From Gnomoniopsis sp. IMI 355080 (taxonomy: Eukaryota > Ascomycota > Sordariomycetes > Diaporthales > Gnomoniaceae): a DNA stretch of 64,000 bases. Of this stretch, positions 1 through 10,957 are shown piece by piece. Numbering within the stretch: position 1 is the stretch's first letter; every line of letters begins with the position of its first letter. The DNA is taken from assembly GCA_027946555.1 (NCBI GenBank), contig JAPEVC010000061.1, forward strand, positions 1 to 64,000. Direction: 5' to 3'. The position numbers were made by a program, and so were the translations under genes. The notes under the pieces are model-generated. The model saw nothing but the letters and a program-made list of their open reading frames with translations. It made no database searches and had not been told where the DNA came from.

Positions 1-713
1 AGGGGATAAGTCCTAACGACTGGGCTATATAAAGTCTACCATGAATACACCGTGCATTCGCCAGGAGAATTCACTGTATATACACCGTGCGATTGCCGGT
101 GAATTCACCGTGTGTTCACCATGCGAATCCATCGTGCCTTCATGGCCATCAGTCTTTAAAGCTCTTAATTAATTCTAATCCTTAATTTCCCTTTACTCCG
201 GAAATTATTCCTATTAGGCTTTAAGTATTATTATATCTTCTTACCTTATTATTACTTTAAATTATATTATTAAATATTCGAATTTTTATAAGCTTTCCTA
301 ACCTAAATTTACTATATCTAAGCTGGCGTTTAATATTAATAGATATAATATAGTTATTTATATTTACTTTTTCTCTATTTTATTAATAGTTATTCTTATA
401 CTCTATTTATTAGCTGCGAAGATAATGAAAAGACGGCTAATTCCGGATAACTACTTAATAGTCTTTACCTATATATATATATATCTCCCGGCCTTTATCT
501 CTAACCGAATATTAAGGCAGACCGAATAATAGGTAAACACGATCGCTCTTAGCGGTCTAGCAATATAGGCATCGTATAATAGACTTAGACACTATACTAC
601 CGAGCTCGATCTGGAGCAATTGAACGTATAGTTTAAGGTATGTTTACCCAGAAGATAAAAAAATTGAGCGTGGTTCGATCTTTTGCTAACAGTTCTTGTT
701 TCTTCATTGTTAG
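1..713. other. AT-rich decayed intergenic DNA
   Basis: The first 150 bases contain several imperfect copies of a short CACCGTG-like word. From about 160 to 660 the sequence becomes strongly AT-rich and full of TA steps, with no credible coding frame. This looks like an old repeat degraded by RIP-type mutation, but the parent element cannot be recognised. Confidence 0.5.
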
Positions 714-724
714 TTGCTATTCAG

Positions 725-1574
725 CTCACAGATATGTTGGCTTCTAGGCACTGTCTGTGCCAAACTTTCCCTGCTTTGTCTATACCACAGAATATTCTCA
801 TCCTCGAAACGCACCCGGCAATGGTGTGTTGCGCTCATCATGGTAAACATCTGCTACGGGATCGCTTTCTTCGTTGCATTCTTGTCCAAATGCCCTCTTA
901 TCGATTACATGTGGAATCCGGTCCCGGGCGGTGTCTGCCGCACTCTCACCAACTTGGAGTACTCGTCTGTCAGCCTGAATCTCTTCTTGGATCTGACAGT
1001 CATTATCGTCCCAATGCCTTCTCTTTGGAGTCTCCAAATGCCTATTGGGAAGAAGATCTTCGTCTCCGTCATGTTCAGTCTCGGTTCTCTGTTAGTGTTT
1101 TGCTCTTCGCCTTCTAACGGATCTGAAAGTCCAATTTCGCTAACCATTTCCATTTTAAGAACTATCGGCATCATGATCTGGAGGCTTGTTGCAACAGTGG
1201 AATCTGTGACCAACCCCGATTTTAGCGTCACTCTATCACAAATCGCCCTTCCCGCTTTACTCGAGTTGTGGCTGGGTGTCATTTGTGCTTGTATGCCAAC
1301 ACTCAACCCCTTACTCAAAGCATGTGCGGCTGTTGGTCTGAAAAAATTGCATTCACTTGCTTCCTTATTCTCTAAAAGATCTGAAGCAAGCAACACTGAT
1401 AATGGTCAAATCGAAAAAGGCCAAGGACATGGACATCGATCACAGATGATGAATTTGCCGAAGCCGCGTATTGCACGAATAATTGAGTTTGCTCCTATTC
1501 GGGGCTATGAGCTTGATGAGGCTCAGCAGCCGGTCTTAAAGAACAGTAAACCACGATGGGAAGAGTGGATTTAA
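725..1574 (+). pseudogene. 5'-truncated Pth11-like rhodopsin-domain membrane protein
   Basis: The translation shows the C-terminal five of the seven helices expected for fungal rhodopsin-domain (Pth11-like) proteins. A TM3-like segment ends AKLSLLCLYHRIF. It is followed by the conserved loop CPLIDYMWNPVPGGVC, two more helices, and the family-typical end CACMPTLNPLL before a cytoplasmic tail. No ATG opens the frame; the coding similarity starts just after a possible 3' splice site (TATTCAG, ending at 724). The first two helices should lie upstream, where only AT-rich DNA is found. A 69-nt GT-AG stretch at 1091-1159 could be an intron that keeps frame. It is most likely a gene whose 5' part was lost or decayed. 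The alternative is a real gene with distant upstream exons. Confidence 0.65.
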
Positions 1575-3685
1575 GGGACAAGTAGCCATATATGGAAGAT
1601 TGCTGCCTCACCTGCCTAGATGCCTACCTACCTAGCTTTTTAGCAAATTCGGGAGAAACAAGGATGGAACCTTGCAAGACTTTAGCACTAGACTCGAGGC
1701 TTTAAACATTATAAAATTGATTAAGCTTATACACCAGTCACTTATAGGACAAGATCTTATTATTTATAGGCATCTGTATCAATTTATTCAGAAGAGCCCT
1801 AGTATCCAGTCGTTAAGGGTTTTAGAGTACTAATCTAAGTATAATTGTTTCTTATTTAGAAAATAAGAAAGGCTAGGCCTTCAGTTCTTTAAAACTTATA
1901 AATGCTGAAAATTTATATAGCGGATACTATATTAAATATTATATTTTCAAGATCCACTATAAAGCGGCTGCAATTAATAATAAGTTATATTACTTAAATA
2001 TATACAGCCTTTATATTATAGAGTTCTTCTTTCTTAGCTTATAATACGCTTTAAGAATAGGTGAAAAAAGACCTCTATAAAAGCTATATTCTTTAATATA
2101 GCGCCTTTTTAGCTTTAAGAAAAGCAAACCGTACTTTTTTTTAAGTATTTATAAGTATACTTCTGCTTAATAGTGCCGCATTATATATTATAATCGGCCC
2201 GCAAATCGTCCGCAGCCTTTTCAGGGAGTTCTATTACACTTATATTATTAGGTGCGTAATTTATTAAGCTGCGCTGCTATAGCTCTCGCGTAGCTCCTTT
2301 ATAATTTAATTACTATTAACCTTACGCGGATAAGTAGTAGTAGGATTCTAATATTTATCGTTAGATAGAGTAGTATAAGATACTTATAAGGCTTAAGGTC
2401 GTTTATACTCTCTTTATAAGTAGTTTACCTAAGTAGGTAATAGAAGGTAGGCAGAAGGAAGGTATATAGCGGGAAGTACATTTTAGCTATCTAGGCACTT
2501 AAGAAGGTAGTATTATATAAACGAAGAAAGCATTCGAAGGTAACCCTTTCTAAAGAGCTCTAGAGGTGACTTACTCGCTATAAAATTTAAGGAAAGTCGG
2601 CTAGATTTCGTGCCTTATTATTCCGAGTCTTCCTTTTTACTTTTCAGCTCTGTAAATTAATTTTAAAGTCTTTCGATAGAGTTCTAAGCCTCTTAGTAAG
2701 CTCCCGAGCCTTTTATAATAGTATCGTATCGCTAAACTCTAAAGAGCTATATATAGAATTAGCTGTATAATATTTCAAACTGCTTTAGAAAATCTGCTGC
2801 TAGTTGTCCGCTCCGGATTTACCACGGCTCGCTAGACCCTGGGTTTAACGGTATAGACACTTGCTGCATCGGTAGTAATACAGGGACTCGGACAAGGCCC
2901 TGCACAAAGTAGGAGGTTATTGCCGGAAATGTTTCAAGATCCGGGCAGCCCAACGCGGAGAAAATCACTGTACCAGTTTCATTCTCGCAAATCAAGCGCC
3001 ATTGTCACCATATACTCTCTGCCTATCCTTATATTAACAGTCTTCTCAACTATCCAGGTCAAGCCGATTACCAACGGCATACTAGAGTTATAAACACTTC
3101 GCGATAGCATCGTATACTAATGATTCGCCGCTCTGAGCTCAAGTCCCCTCCTTACTACTCGTCACTTCCCTCCTTATTACCAAGCCGTCTAAAAGATCAC
3201 TCCTATTATATACACCTGCAGACTACTTACTCCTGCCGATCTGGATATTATCGGTTATACAATAGTACCTCCCTAGCCGCCGCGATCCGCGACAGCAAAC
3301 TTACGGCCGGGGCATTTTACAGCGGCTAAAGCCACTTGATGATAACAGTATAAATCGCGCATGCGACGCTCTTTGTTTTCAATTCGCATTTATTCCACCC
3401 ATCAGCTCTGAGTTATCTTCATTTCAAACATTTCATTTGCTGGCTAGGCGGACTTAGTACAATGCTCTTTAGAGTTTAAGTAAACAGGCAGTCAAAATGA
3501 AGTGTAAGGTTTAAGGGTCATACGTACGAAGCTGCTGGAGAGCTTGACTCGGTGGGTCGTTATAAAGTACGTATTCTTATGAATTACACCTAGACAGATA
3601 CTGACTAAGTGCATCGGGCCCACATCCGAGGACTTTAAATAACATTGTGTAAACTGCCGCGAATCTTGCAAACTCCAGATCAATA
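1575..3685. other. Long gene-free AT-rich stretch
   Basis: From about 1680 to 2760 the DNA is TA-rich and lacks long open frames, as expected for RIP-decayed repeats. Base composition returns to normal after about 2780. A 69-codon open frame at 3120-3329 has no recognisable similarity. I see no gene here. Confidence 0.5.
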
Positions 3686-5465
3686 ATGTTAAATATACAT
3701 ACTATTTACGGCACAGTCAGCGCTATGTTAGAATCATTGATCGAGCAATGGCAGACTATGCGACCGGCCCTTACGTCACTGAGACTATCGCGACGGCAGC
3801 TGACCAAGCTATTTGGAGCCGAGATCGACCACGATTACACCATAGCCGACAAAGTAGGGCTGGTACTTTTTCTGTTCATAGTGTTATGGATAGTGTCTTC
3901 CTTTATGGGCCCCCGGCGACTCGAGAAGGAACTCGGGCTTCCGTCTATAAGCGGGTCCAGAACCCTGCAGAAGGACTTTGTCGCCGTTATTGAACGTGGT
4001 AGGCAAATGGTGAGCGCAGTAATCTTGTCGTATCCAGGGCGCAGATATACATTTGTACTAATAGGCTGCGTCGTCATCTTATAGTACCCGGATCAGCCTT
4101 TCATTGTCAACTCGCCAGGCCGCCAATTCGTCGTCTATCCGCCCAGCAAGTTTAACGAGATTAAGTCACTCCCCGAGCAAGAAGCAAATGCCCAGAATTA
4201 TTTTTACGACGTTACTCATGGGTCCTACACACATGTAGGTGCCGAAACGCCCGCTTTGTGGAAGACAATAGCAATCGACCTCGCCCGGGCGGGCCCACCG
4301 CTCGTCAGCACCAAGCAACAGGGTGCCCGCATCTCATTTGATCGATACGTGGGCGACTGCCCGGGGTGGAAAGCATTCAACCTCTTCGACATCCTAATGA
4401 AGATTGTGGCCCTGACTAACAGCGCATCCTTCGTGGGGCGTGAGTTGGCAGGAGGGAAATGGCACGAACTAGTCTCGCAACTCCCTATGGCGACCTATTT
4501 TCCCATCATGATGGTGCCTTGGATACCTCGTCTAATTCAGCCGCTCGTGCTGCCATTCCTGTTTCTTCCCAACCTCAAAGTACAACGCGATATGAGGCAA
4601 CTCCTCGAGCCTATGATCAAGCAGGATTTGGCCCAATGGGAGGCGGCAAAGGATAAAAGAGAGGTCCTCAGAGTCAGGGAAGGGGAACGTCTCCCTTATC
4701 ATCAGTGGCTTATGTCTCGTTACGATCCTGGCGAAGCTACGCCACGCCAATTGGCCACTGACCAAATCATCACTGCTTTCGAATCCACCGTGAGCACGGC
4801 AATATTCCTGCACAACGCTCTTCTAGACATAGCCGCGCGTCCTGATATTCAAGATGAGCTGCGCCGAGAAATCATAGAGAACACAGTGGATGGCCAGCTC
4901 CCGTCTACAAACCTTAGAGAGCTGCAAAAAATGGACAGCGTGATGCGAGAGACCTTCCGCACGAGTCCACCTGCCTTGTGTAGGTGTTGCCGAAGAATAT
5001 TCTTACTTATAACCTACGCACTATCTAACGAAAATTCCTGACATCACAGTCTCGCTCTACCGCATCACTCGGAAGCCCCTCCAGCTATCCTTGGGCCCCA
5101 AGCTCCCCGTCGGGACGACTCTCTGCGTGGATGTTCATCACATCAACAATTCGCCCTCCATCTTCCCGTCTCCAGCAGACTACGACCCTCACCGCTTCCT
5201 GAACAAGCGTACCGAGCCGGGCGCCGAGCACCGCCACCAGTTCGTTTCGACGGGCTCTCGAGACCCAAACTTCGGGGACGGCACACAAGCCTGCCCCGGG
5301 CGCTTCTGGGCCAATACTACCATTAAAGTGTGCCTGGCGCACATCTTAAGTAGGTATCAGGTCAGGCTACCCGATGGTGCGAGCAGGCCCGAGTCGACTT
5401 GTATGCCGAATGGAATCTGGGTTCCGGATATGAAGGCCAACTTGTTGTTCAAGAGTTTGGAGTAA
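3686..5465 (+). CDS. Cytochrome P450 monooxygenase (gibberellin-pathway/ent-kaurene-oxidase-like)
   Basis: A spliced model of three exons (3686-4009, 4085-4979, 5050-5465) gives about 544 residues. Intron 1 (75 nt) removes an in-frame TAG and joins GRQM to YPDQPFIVNSPG; intron 2 is 70 nt. The N terminus has a membrane anchor (VGLVLFLFIVLWIVSSF). The K-helix ExxR is ETFR in MDSVMRETFR, and the heme loop is FGDGTQACPGRFWA with the Cys ligand. The I-helix reads IITAFESTVSTA instead of AGxDTT. Variants of that motif occur in the fungal P450s that act on diterpenes, which this protein resembles overall. The substrate is unknown. It is the leftmost recognisable member of the PKS cluster and would hydroxylate a hydrophobic intermediate at the ER membrane. 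A start at the second ATG (3725) is also possible. Confidence 0.85.
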
Positions 5466-6280
5466 ACAGAGTGACTTTCAAATCACCAACCTTCTAACAT
5501 ACCCAATCTCTTCAGTTCAACTAAGCGCTACCAGACGCCTTGCATACAACGTGCGGATACTTCCGTTCGACATGACACTGCTACCTTCGCTTAGCTCCAG
5601 ATTGGCAGGCTCCGACAGGCTCACCGCCATGATTAGAGTGTCCACTCCGTGACAGAAACCTAGCTCGGCGCCTGGGCGGCACTGACTCAAATCACTCCAC
5701 TATACTAGATCCACATCATTTTCAACTAATAGAACAACAAGAGAGCAGTAGAATGACAGGGGGAGATATTAGGTAGGATTCAGTAGCCTTACAGCGAGAC
5801 TAGCTACCTACTCAACTGAAACCGGATCATCGTATACAGACCCTTTCAACGCACGCAAATATTACAGCTTTATATTGGCTAAACTACTCATATACCGTTA
5901 CTGTATACAGTAGTTTTTCCTTATAATTCCTAAGTCTTAGGGTCAGGGTTTGAGTCATGCGCCTCTCCTGCAGTGTATAGCCATGCCACAGCTCCGTCCT
6001 TTAGCTACTGTTCCCCATTTCTTCCTGCAACGAGCTCTCTAGCTAGCTAGTCTTTCATTTCTACCATACTGTGCTGTAATAGCATATGCCTCTAAGCTAT
6101 ATTTCCTTGTCTTACGTTCTGACTTGTCAAGCCTCCTTAGATATCTATTTTTTCGCTAATATGTTAAACTTACAATATCTATACTTCCAATTTTTATGTT
6201 TCATCTCCCGTTACGCATCGTTGTTTCGCGGACACAATGCACCAGCCACCATTACCGTGGCAAAAGCCCAGCGTCCTCCC
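5466..6280. other. Intergenic region
   Basis: This is the 3' region of the P450 and the upstream region of the next gene. It is moderately AT-rich with CTAG-rich patches near 6030. No gene or RNA was recognised. Confidence 0.4.
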
Positions 6281-7258
6281 ATGCCGCCTTCTCAAGGCCT
6301 TGCAAGTGCCATCACTCAAATGTATCCCCCAAAACCGACATTTACAGAGAATAATGTTGGAGATCTGTCCGGCAAGGTACAAGAACCTACTTTTAAGCAA
6401 TAATAAAAGAAATGTAATCTAACAATCACCGCATTAGGTCTACATCGTGACTGGCGGCAACAGCGGCGTAGGCAGGGCACTGGTGACCCTTCTATTTGCG
6501 AAGAATGCAAAGGTCTATATGGGCGCAAGATCTGAATCCAAGGCGCGATCCGCAATTGCTGAAATTAAGACAGAGCACCCGGAATCCAAGGGCGAGCTCG
6601 TCTTCTTGGATTTAGACCTTGCCGATTTTAACAAGGTCAAACAATCGGCACAAATTTTCTTATCGCTGGAAAGCAAACTCAACGTACTCTTAACAACGCC
6701 GCGGTCATGGCACTGAAAGATAAAGATGGCTCCGTAAGGACAGCTCAGGGCCACGAGCGGCACTTGGGAATTAACGTTCTTGCTCACTTTCTCTTCACTA
6801 AGCTCTTAAGCCCGCTTCTGGTGCTCACAGCAAAGGCTGAGCCGCCTAATACTACCCGTGTGGTCTGGGTGTCCTCCATGGGTCTTGAGACCATGGGAGA
6901 GACATCCAAGGGCTTATCTATGGACTACGTTAACTACTGGCCCGTTATGTCACCCCTGGAGCGATACGGTCTCAGCAAAGCTGGCAACTGGCTTCATGGA
7001 GTGGAGATGGCACGGCGCTTTAGGGCTGACGGGGTAATCAGTATGCCTATTAACCCAGGACATCTGTCGTCGGAGCTTAACCGAGAGGGAAGCTGGATGT
7101 TTAAGACGGCTATGAACGTAGCTGCGAACTATCCATGCATTAACGGTGCCTATGTGCACCTTTGGGCTGCATTTTCACCAGAAGTCACCTTGGAAAAGAG
7201 CGGGGACTGGGGTGAGTGCACCAATGGCCCCTTCTACGAAACTTGGGTTGCAAATTGA
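6281..7258 (+). pseudogene. Short-chain dehydrogenase/reductase, frameshifted at the NNAG motif
   Basis: The model starts at ATG 6281, uses a 61-nt intron (6377-6437), and reads into a classical NAD(P)-binding SDR fold. The nucleotide-binding glycine motif is VTGGNSGVG. The catalytic Ser lies in VVWVSSMG and the catalytic Tyr/Lys in YGLSKAG. At about 6690-6692 one base appears missing. The first frame reads KLNVL and then runs out of family similarity to a stop at 6714-6716. The next frame begins exactly with the expected NNAAVMALKDKDG and continues to a normal-looking end. No GT-AG pair can remove the shift while keeping both conserved flanks. It is either a recently dead gene or an assembly error. 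An intact version would be a cluster oxidoreductase acting on a ketone or alcohol. Confidence 0.75.
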
Positions 7259-7617
7259 TCCTAACTTTTATACCCAGTGGTTCCTTGGGGAAGATTCTAC
7301 CCCCTCAGGGAAGACTTGATAAGCGCTATGAGACCAGAAGAAGAAGGGGGAAACGGTCATGCCAAGAGATTCTGGGACTGGAGTGAGCAGCAAATTCAAG
7401 ATTTTGTCTGAACTCGAACACGTACGCCTAGCAGCAAGGTCGCCGTAATACACCTGAGGTATTAGGAGTTCACCGGGATCTTTATAACCTCACCACCCCG
7501 CCGGGCTCAAATTGCCCTTGGGCTGGCCATAATCTGTGGCCGAGTTCATCAAGATCCTGCTGTGCTACTCAGACCCCAAGTCTGCAGGTCCCATCGTGAT
7601 GACACCGACAGTCAACA

Positions 7618-8008
7618 ATGGAAAGAACGGAAAAATTCACTCTTCCGGATGTAACCAGCATCAGAGGACGTGTCTCAGTGTTCAACAACGAGAAGCATGT
7701 CGTGAAAGTGGTCAACGACCATTTTGTGCGCAGCTGCGTCGCATTTCGTAGGCCTCAACGCTGGACTAATGGCTCACATGGGTCCGTGGCGTTGAGCTGG
7801 GGTTCGACTCGTCGGTTTCGGTGGACATCCGACTATCGTCATTATCAACTTCAAGATCAACGCTCAAGTGATCAGGATTATGGCAAGTGATGTGCATGCA
7901 TCGGCGCTCGTGGATTATGCGCTGGAGGGAACCCCGGCTAAGCTGTTGCCACATAAGGAACAGACACTGGCTGGACATTATTTGAGAGCTATCGGAACGT
8001 CTCAATAA
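7618..8008 (+). pseudogene. Unidentified disrupted reading frame
   Basis: Two frames look coding but are joined by a shift near 7740 and contain an in-frame stop. The first begins MERTEKFTLPDVTSIRG. The second reads VAFVGLNAGLMAHMGPW, meets a TGA near 7793, then continues VGFGGHPTIVIINFKINAQ and AHLVDY-like sequence to a TAA at 8006-8008. I do not recognise the family. The composition resembles a real enzyme rather than random sequence, so this is probably a dead gene between the broken SDR and the methyltransferase. Chance open frames cannot be excluded. Confidence 0.3.
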
Positions 8009-8029
8009 ATTTGAAGTTACTACAATGGA

Positions 8030-9118
8030 TTAAATAGGCACCATCTCAATGACAGCGCATCCACTTTCCACGCCCATGTCAGCTGTGACGCTGCTGACCT
8101 CCAACCCTGCCCTCGAAGCTATGTCCTTAAACATGACCTCGCTTCGCACCTTTCCGCCGATGTTTAGAATAAACATATCCACTGCGCTCATTACTAATTC
8201 AGGCTCATCCTTCCTCAGGTACTCTACGACCAACACCCTAGAGTCAGGGGCACATGATCCACGGAGGTTGGTCAGGATCTTCGTCGCCTCCTCATCGCTC
8301 CAGTCGTTCAACACACGACGGAGGTAATACACTAATGCACCCTGCACGGGCGTCTGCTCAAAGAATGACTTGCCAATGATCTGAACCTGTCCCAAGACAT
8401 CGTCCTTATGCTCCTGCACTGCAAAATGTACGACGGCCGCCTGGTCCTGCAGCACGCACCTCCGGGCTGGGATCTGCGGGTGGCTGTCCAGGATCGCCTT
8501 GAGGGCCTGACCTTTACCGCCCCCGACATCGACGATCAGCGTCCGGGACGAGTCGCTTGCTGCGTGAGTCGCAACCCAGTTGAATTGGTAACCACCTGGC
8601 ATAGCCGGGACATCACCCTCCAGCGCCATGGCCTGGTTTAAGGTCCCGGACTTTTGCGGGATCATCGACATAATCTCGTAAGCGGTCTTGTCAGGCGCGC
8701 CAAAGGCAAAGCCACCGGGACATCTTCTACTCAGCGGTGGCTCTTGAAGCGACCCCAGGTTGTCAAAGTATGCAGGCCACTGTATGGACGGCCCGAGAAA
8801 GAAATCAAAGAGGTACGTGAAGAAGCCGCTAGCCTGAGGATTGAGGAACGATTGCGATGTAGGCGTTAGAGCCACGTGGCCCGAAGACGGAGACGCGAGT
8901 ACGCCTGAGGCAATAAGCATGCGTGAGAAGCGATCAAGCAATTTGTGGTCCACCTTTTCTAGCTTGCCAGCGAGGTCCTGAATTGATATGCTGGCGGGAG
9001 GCGCAGGAATCGCGGCAAAAATGTTGTACTCCATGAAGATGCGAAGCACACTAAGCTCCGCTATATTGGCAAAGTATTTTCCCACGGGGGAATCAGTCAG
9101 AGAGAAGGAAGAAGACAT
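8030..9118 (-). CDS. SAM-dependent O-methyltransferase (plant COMT-like, Methyltransf_2 family)
   Basis: This is a single-exon gene of 362 residues if it starts at the ATG at 9118; the upstream extension to 9199 has no ATG. An N-terminal winged-helix dimerisation region (about residues 5-100) precedes the SAM-binding fold with LIVDVGGGKGQAL. Enzymes of this family transfer a methyl group to a phenol or enol oxygen. The motif that normally reads HDW, whose His is the catalytic base, reads NDW here (RRVLNDWSDEE, Asn at about residue 271, codon AAC at 8306-8308). Deprotonation may be weakened or lost. A TATA-like TTATAA lies about 120 bp upstream (9238-9247). It sits between the SDR genes and probably tailors the PKS product if active. 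Confidence 0.85.
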   Translation of the reverse strand: MSSSFSLTDSPVGKYFANIAELSVLRIFMEYNIFAAIPAPPASISIQDLAGKLEKVDHKLLDRFSRMLIASGVLASPSSGHVALTPTSQSFLNPQASGFFTYLFDFFLGPSIQWPAYFDNLGSLQEPPLSRRCPGGFAFGAPDKTAYEIMSMIPQKSGTLNQAMALEGDVPAMPGGYQFNWVATHAASDSSRTLIVDVGGGKGQALKAILDSHPQIPARRCVLQDQAAVVHFAVQEHKDDVLGQVQIIGKSFFEQTPVQGALVYYLRRVLNDWSDEEATKILTNLRGSCAPDSRVLVVEYLRKDEPELVMSAVDMFILNIGGKVRSEVMFKDIASRAGLEVSSVTADMGVESGCAVIEMVPI

Positions 9119-9862
9119 TTCGGTATTGTAGGTGATCCCTTTGTATGATAGGTAACAGGTAGGAGGGATGTTCAAAAGAGGGGAGCTCGAGATGTTCAAG
9201 TGGTCTGGAACAAAGCGAGCTGTCCGCTGGAAAGAGGGTTATAAATCGACTAATTTGCATCCTGACTCACTGGCCTTTCAGCAGCAGCACGATTCAGTGC
9301 ACGTCCAGGGGACCTCAGGACTGGGCCACAGGTAGTACCTACGTATTACTGTACGAAACGGTAAAGCCCGCACACTTTTGATCCTTGGCCAACTCTAAGC
9401 CGCAGTTATAGCTACCCAGAATGGGCCTAATATTGGCCTGCCATTTAGAAGGCAATCGCCCGGAGACTACCAGTGTATGCATTTGCGAAAATGACAGACG
9501 ACAAGGTCCAAATACTATCTATATATAGTATCCTTTTCATAGCTGAGGTTGAAAACCTCCAACGCTTGAAGAATATTTTAAGCGGGAACCTTCAAATCAA
9601 GTAGAGAACTTGTTGCTGCGTGGGAAAGCAATAAAGACTTTGCCTACCTAGGTAGGTACCCAAGGCCATTTAACAGCTTAGAGAGTTTATACATTTAGTA
9701 TGAATGAATCCTAATACCGTATAGAAAAATCTCCAGGAGCGCGATTCCAAGGACCTGAAGAGACAGACCATGTATGCATCTTGATGACTTGAACTTCGGC
9801 CTTCAACTAATTTGTCCAAGTGAACCTACATGCGCTATCAAGGTACCGCTTGAGCCGCGTAT
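9119..9862. other. Intergenic region with palindromic element
   Basis: This is the upstream region of the methyltransferase and the 3' region of the next gene on the same strand. Apart from the TATA-like site and the palindrome at 9643-9656, nothing was recognised. Confidence 0.4.
9643..9656. repeat. Perfect palindrome CCTACCTAGGTAGG
   Basis: A 14-bp perfect inverted repeat followed by one more partial copy (TACC). Related sequences recur at 15826-15846, 35498-35519 and 54896-54916. It may be a regulator-binding site or a short dispersed palindrome; the function is unknown. Confidence 0.6.
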
Positions 9863-10957
9863 CTAATGCACCACTGTGGTTCCGCTGGTGATAGCGCTTG
9901 TTCTGCCAAATGCATCCCGCAACAGCTCCTGTGTCCAGTTTGGCATCCCCTTAAGCCATGAAATCGGCGCGCCATATCTAGGTATGAAAATCTGAGCACC
10001 CCGCCTGCAGATGATCTGTCGCGCAATTACGTTGCCAACTTCGTCTGGTACCATCATGGAGTCAAGGACTCTCGGGTCTTGTCCGCTTTTGATGATCGTC
10101 CTTTCGATCAAGGGAGTTCGCACAAAAGCTGGATGTATAATCGAAGTCTTGACTCCGGGGGCCTGATACCAGATCTTTAGTTCAGATGTAAGACCCTCAT
10201 GAAACGACAGTGCCGCTGTTTTTGTTGCCACGTAGTCGGCGTTTGCAGAATTTGTCAGGTATGAGTTCACACTTGCCACGGTAAAAATGTGACCTTTATT
10301 GTTCTTGACCATATCCGGAACGAATTGCTGCACCAGCCGCCAATGTGAGAGGAGATTCGTGTTGAAAATCCGCTCGAGGAACGCGTCTGGGGTTTTCAAA
10401 ATCGTATGAGATCCAGAGATGGCGGCATTGTTGACGAGAATCGATGGAGATCCAACATCGCCCCGGATCTTGTCAGCCGTCTCTACGATTTGTTCTGGAC
10501 TGCTGAGATCACACTGGAAGTATGTGATGAGTTCATTTGCCTTGATATCCTCGGACGCATCTTGTATGTCCAGTACGGCAACATGAATCCCATGCGCCGT
10601 CAGAGCTTGTGCGACGGCTTTTCCAATTCCACTGCATCCTCCGGTAACGACGGCGACTTCGGATGCCCAATTCCATCCACGGCCCGCCCGTATCTGCCAA
10701 TTGTTCGTCGCCCAGGCATTCAGTACTCCATTGACCTTCCTAGCTACACCTATGGTAAGTAGAAATTCAAGTCCACAGATTAGGCGGGTTAGATTGATCT
10801 TATCCAACAAAGGTGCTGGTACCAAAACCTGATCGCCGACTTGGGTTGGAGTATATAGCAGCAGGCCGAGGAGGGAACTGGTAACTAATGGTTCAAAAGC
10901 CCATCTCATGATGAAGACTATTCCTCCAAGAGGGAGTTCTAAAAGTCTAGACATCAT
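9863..10957 (-). CDS. Membrane-anchored classical short-chain dehydrogenase (RDH/17-beta-HSD11-like)
   Basis: One exon encodes 364 residues from the ATG at 10957 (a second ATG follows directly). About 95 residues with hydrophobic segments (GGIVFIMRWAFEP, SSLLGLLLYTP, ICGLEFLLTIGVA) precede the Rossmann fold, as in ER or lipid-droplet retinol/steroid dehydrogenases. The cofactor motif is VVTGGCSGIG, the structural motif NNAAIS, the catalytic Ser is in TVASVNS, and Tyr/Lys are in YVATK. All catalytic residues are present. It should reversibly oxidise a lipophilic alcohol with NAD(P). It shares its 3' side with the methyltransferase promoter and is divergent from the next SDR, which fits co-regulation in the cluster. 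Confidence 0.88.
   Translation of the reverse strand: MMSRLLELPLGGIVFIMRWAFEPLVTSSLLGLLLYTPTQVGDQVLVPAPLLDKINLTRLICGLEFLLTIGVARKVNGVLNAWATNNWQIRAGRGWNWASEVAVVTGGCSGIGKAVAQALTAHGIHVAVLDIQDASEDIKANELITYFQCDLSSPEQIVETADKIRGDVGSPSILVNNAAISGSHTILKTPDAFLERIFNTNLLSHWRLVQQFVPDMVKNNKGHIFTVASVNSYLTNSANADYVATKTAALSFHEGLTSELKIWYQAPGVKTSIIHPAFVRTPLIERTIIKSGQDPRVLDSMMVPDEVGNVIARQIICRRGAQIFIPRYGAPISWLKGMPNWTQELLRDAFGRTSAITSGTTVVH

Noticed and set aside
3120..3329. 69-codon open frame in a gene-free region
   Set aside because: Short, low-complexity Ser/Tyr/Leu composition, no family and no supporting context.
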